Source of the DNA: Chthoniobacterales bacterium
Lineage (GTDB): Bacteria > Verrucomicrobiota > Verrucomicrobiia > Chthoniobacterales > JACTMZ01
NCBI GenBank assembly: GCA_017853515.1
Contig: JAFMJK010000034.1
Coordinates: forward strand, 1-14,297
DNA: 14,297 bases
Direction: 5' to 3'
The notes beneath the pieces are model-generated. The model made no database searches and was not told the origin of the DNA. It saw only the letters and a program-made list of their open reading frames with translations. Below, in pieces: positions 13,685 through 14,297 of the stretch. Made by a program: the position numbers and the translations under genes. Within the stretch, counting starts at the first letter, position 1. Each line of letters begins with the position of its first letter.

Positions 13685-13757
13685 TGTAGCGACGCTCTGT
13701 GAGCGTCGGTGCCCTTTTTTTATTCCCATGCACCGACGCTCACAGAGCGCCGCTACA
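13685..13757. repeat. REP-like inverted repeat, 28-base arms
   Basis: The arms 13685-13712 (TGTAGCGACGCTC... GTCGGTGC) and 13730-13757 are complementary at 27 of 28 positions (one A/G difference near the outer end), around a 17-base T-rich centre. Each arm also contains an internal palindrome (GACGCTC TGT GAGCGTC), so a cloverleaf-like fold is possible. It lies in the 176-base gap between the divergent nif3-like and ychF genes. This is the structure of REP/BIME-type dispersed elements mobilised by a RAYT transposase; none is encoded here. The rest of this gap (13633-13684 and 13758-13808) shows no convincing promoter. Confidence 0.85.
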
Positions 13758-13808
13758 CCCCTAATCTTCTTTCATCCCCGCACCCGCCCCGATACTCTCC
13801 CGCCCCCT

Positions 13809-14297
13809 ATGCTCAAGGCCGGAATCGTCGGGTTGCCCAATGTCGGAAAGTCGACCCTCTTCAACGCCATCACGCGCACCCGGAAGGCGCAGGCGGCCAA
13901 CTTTCCCTTCTGCACGATCGAGCCCAACGTCGGCATCGTCAGCGTGCCCGACAAACGCCTCGACGCGCTGACCGAACTTTCCAAATCGGAGAAAACCGTC
14001 CCCACCGCCATCGAGTTCGTCGACATCGCGGGCTTGGTCAAAGGCGCCAGCCAGGGCGAAGGACTCGGCAACCAATTCCTCAGCCACATCCGCGAAGTCG
14101 ACGCCATCGTGCAGGTTGTCCGCTGCTTCGAGAACGAGGACATCCACCACGTGGCCGGTTCGATGGATCCCGTGCGCGACATCGAGGTGATCAACACCGA
14201 GTTGATTCTCGCCGACATGTCGTCGCTCGAAAAACGCAAAGACAAGCTGGCCAAAAACGCGCGCGGCGGCGACGCGCAGGCCAAGGCCGAACTCGCC
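13809..14297 (+). CDS. ychF: Ribosome-binding ATPase YchF/OLA1 (5' part, cut by window end)
   Basis: The first 163 codons of this universal Obg-family P-loop protein are present and the frame is open to the last base, so it has no stop in the window. YchF binds ribosomes, hydrolyses ATP rather than GTP and affects translation and stress responses. Visible motifs are the P-loop GLPNVGKST (8-16), NFPFCTIEPNVG (31-42, switch I), FVDIAGLVKGASQGEGLGNQ (60-80, switch II with DIAG), IREVDAIVQVVRCFENEDI (94-112) and then the start of the helical insertion (EVINTELILADM, SLEKRKDKL). A full-length protein has about 365 residues, so some 200 residues including the TGS domain lie beyond the window. The ATG at 13809 starts MLKAGIVGLPNVG, matching the family exactly. 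Confidence 0.97.
   Translation, partial: MLKAGIVGLPNVGKSTLFNAITRTRKAQAANFPFCTIEPNVGIVSVPDKRLDALTELSKSEKTVPTAIEFVDIAGLVKGASQGEGLGNQFLSHIREVDAIVQVVRCFENEDIHHVAGSMDPVRDIEVINTELILADMSSLEKRKDKLAKNARGGDAQAKAELA

Noticed and set aside
13791..13796. GATACT as a possible -10 box for ychF
   Set aside because: No acceptable -35 lies at the right distance and single hexamers of this quality occur by chance.

Overview
The window looks like chromosomal DNA of a GC-rich, Gram-negative (two-membrane) bacterium. The Gram-negative reading rests on an LptE-like outer-membrane lipoprotein, a BamD-like periplasmic TPR protein and a second small lipoprotein. Protein character and the tight, often leader-poor gene spacing remind me of Verrucomicrobiota (possibly Opitutales). 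That placement is an impression from memory, not something the sequence proves. There is no rRNA, tRNA, CRISPR array, transposase or phage gene, and no gene-free stretch exceeds about 180 bases.

Layout. (1) Bases 1-3565, all minus strand: a glycosyltransferase, a cysteine desulfurase, ilvH and ilvC, closed by a rho-independent terminator at the left edge. The two IlvHC proteins serve branched-chain amino-acid synthesis; ilvB is not in the window. (2) Bases 3659-6487, plus strand: trkA and trkH, the regulatory and channel subunits of a Trk potassium uptake system. (3) Bases 6545-8869, plus strand: a compact envelope/ribosome operon with a BamD-like TPR protein, an LptE-like lipoprotein overlapping it by 4 bases, and rsmI (16S rRNA methyltransferase). 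(4) Bases 8890-9936, plus strand: a toxin-antitoxin module made of a Phd/YefM-fold antitoxin and a zeta-type kinase toxin. Its promoter is covered by a perfect 27-base palindrome. (5) Bases 9964-11721: asd (minus) diverges from an L,D-transpeptidase gene (plus), which is followed by a 37-residue lipoprotein with an ideal Shine-Dalgarno and a strong terminator. (6) Bases 11786-13632, minus: nif3-like, 3-methyladenine DNA glycosylase and a small P-loop kinase-like protein, probably one operon. (7) A REP-like inverted repeat, then the first 163 codons of ychF, running off the right edge.

Two points deserve most attention. The first is the Phd-zeta pairing, with an operator/promoter that places transcription start on the start codon. 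The second is the neighbourhood of an L,D-transpeptidase and a minute lipoprotein ending in Tyr-Ser-Lys. This recalls the C-terminal Tyr-Arg-Lys of Braun's lipoprotein, which L,D-transpeptidases attach to peptidoglycan. It suggests, but does not prove, a miniature outer-membrane tether.
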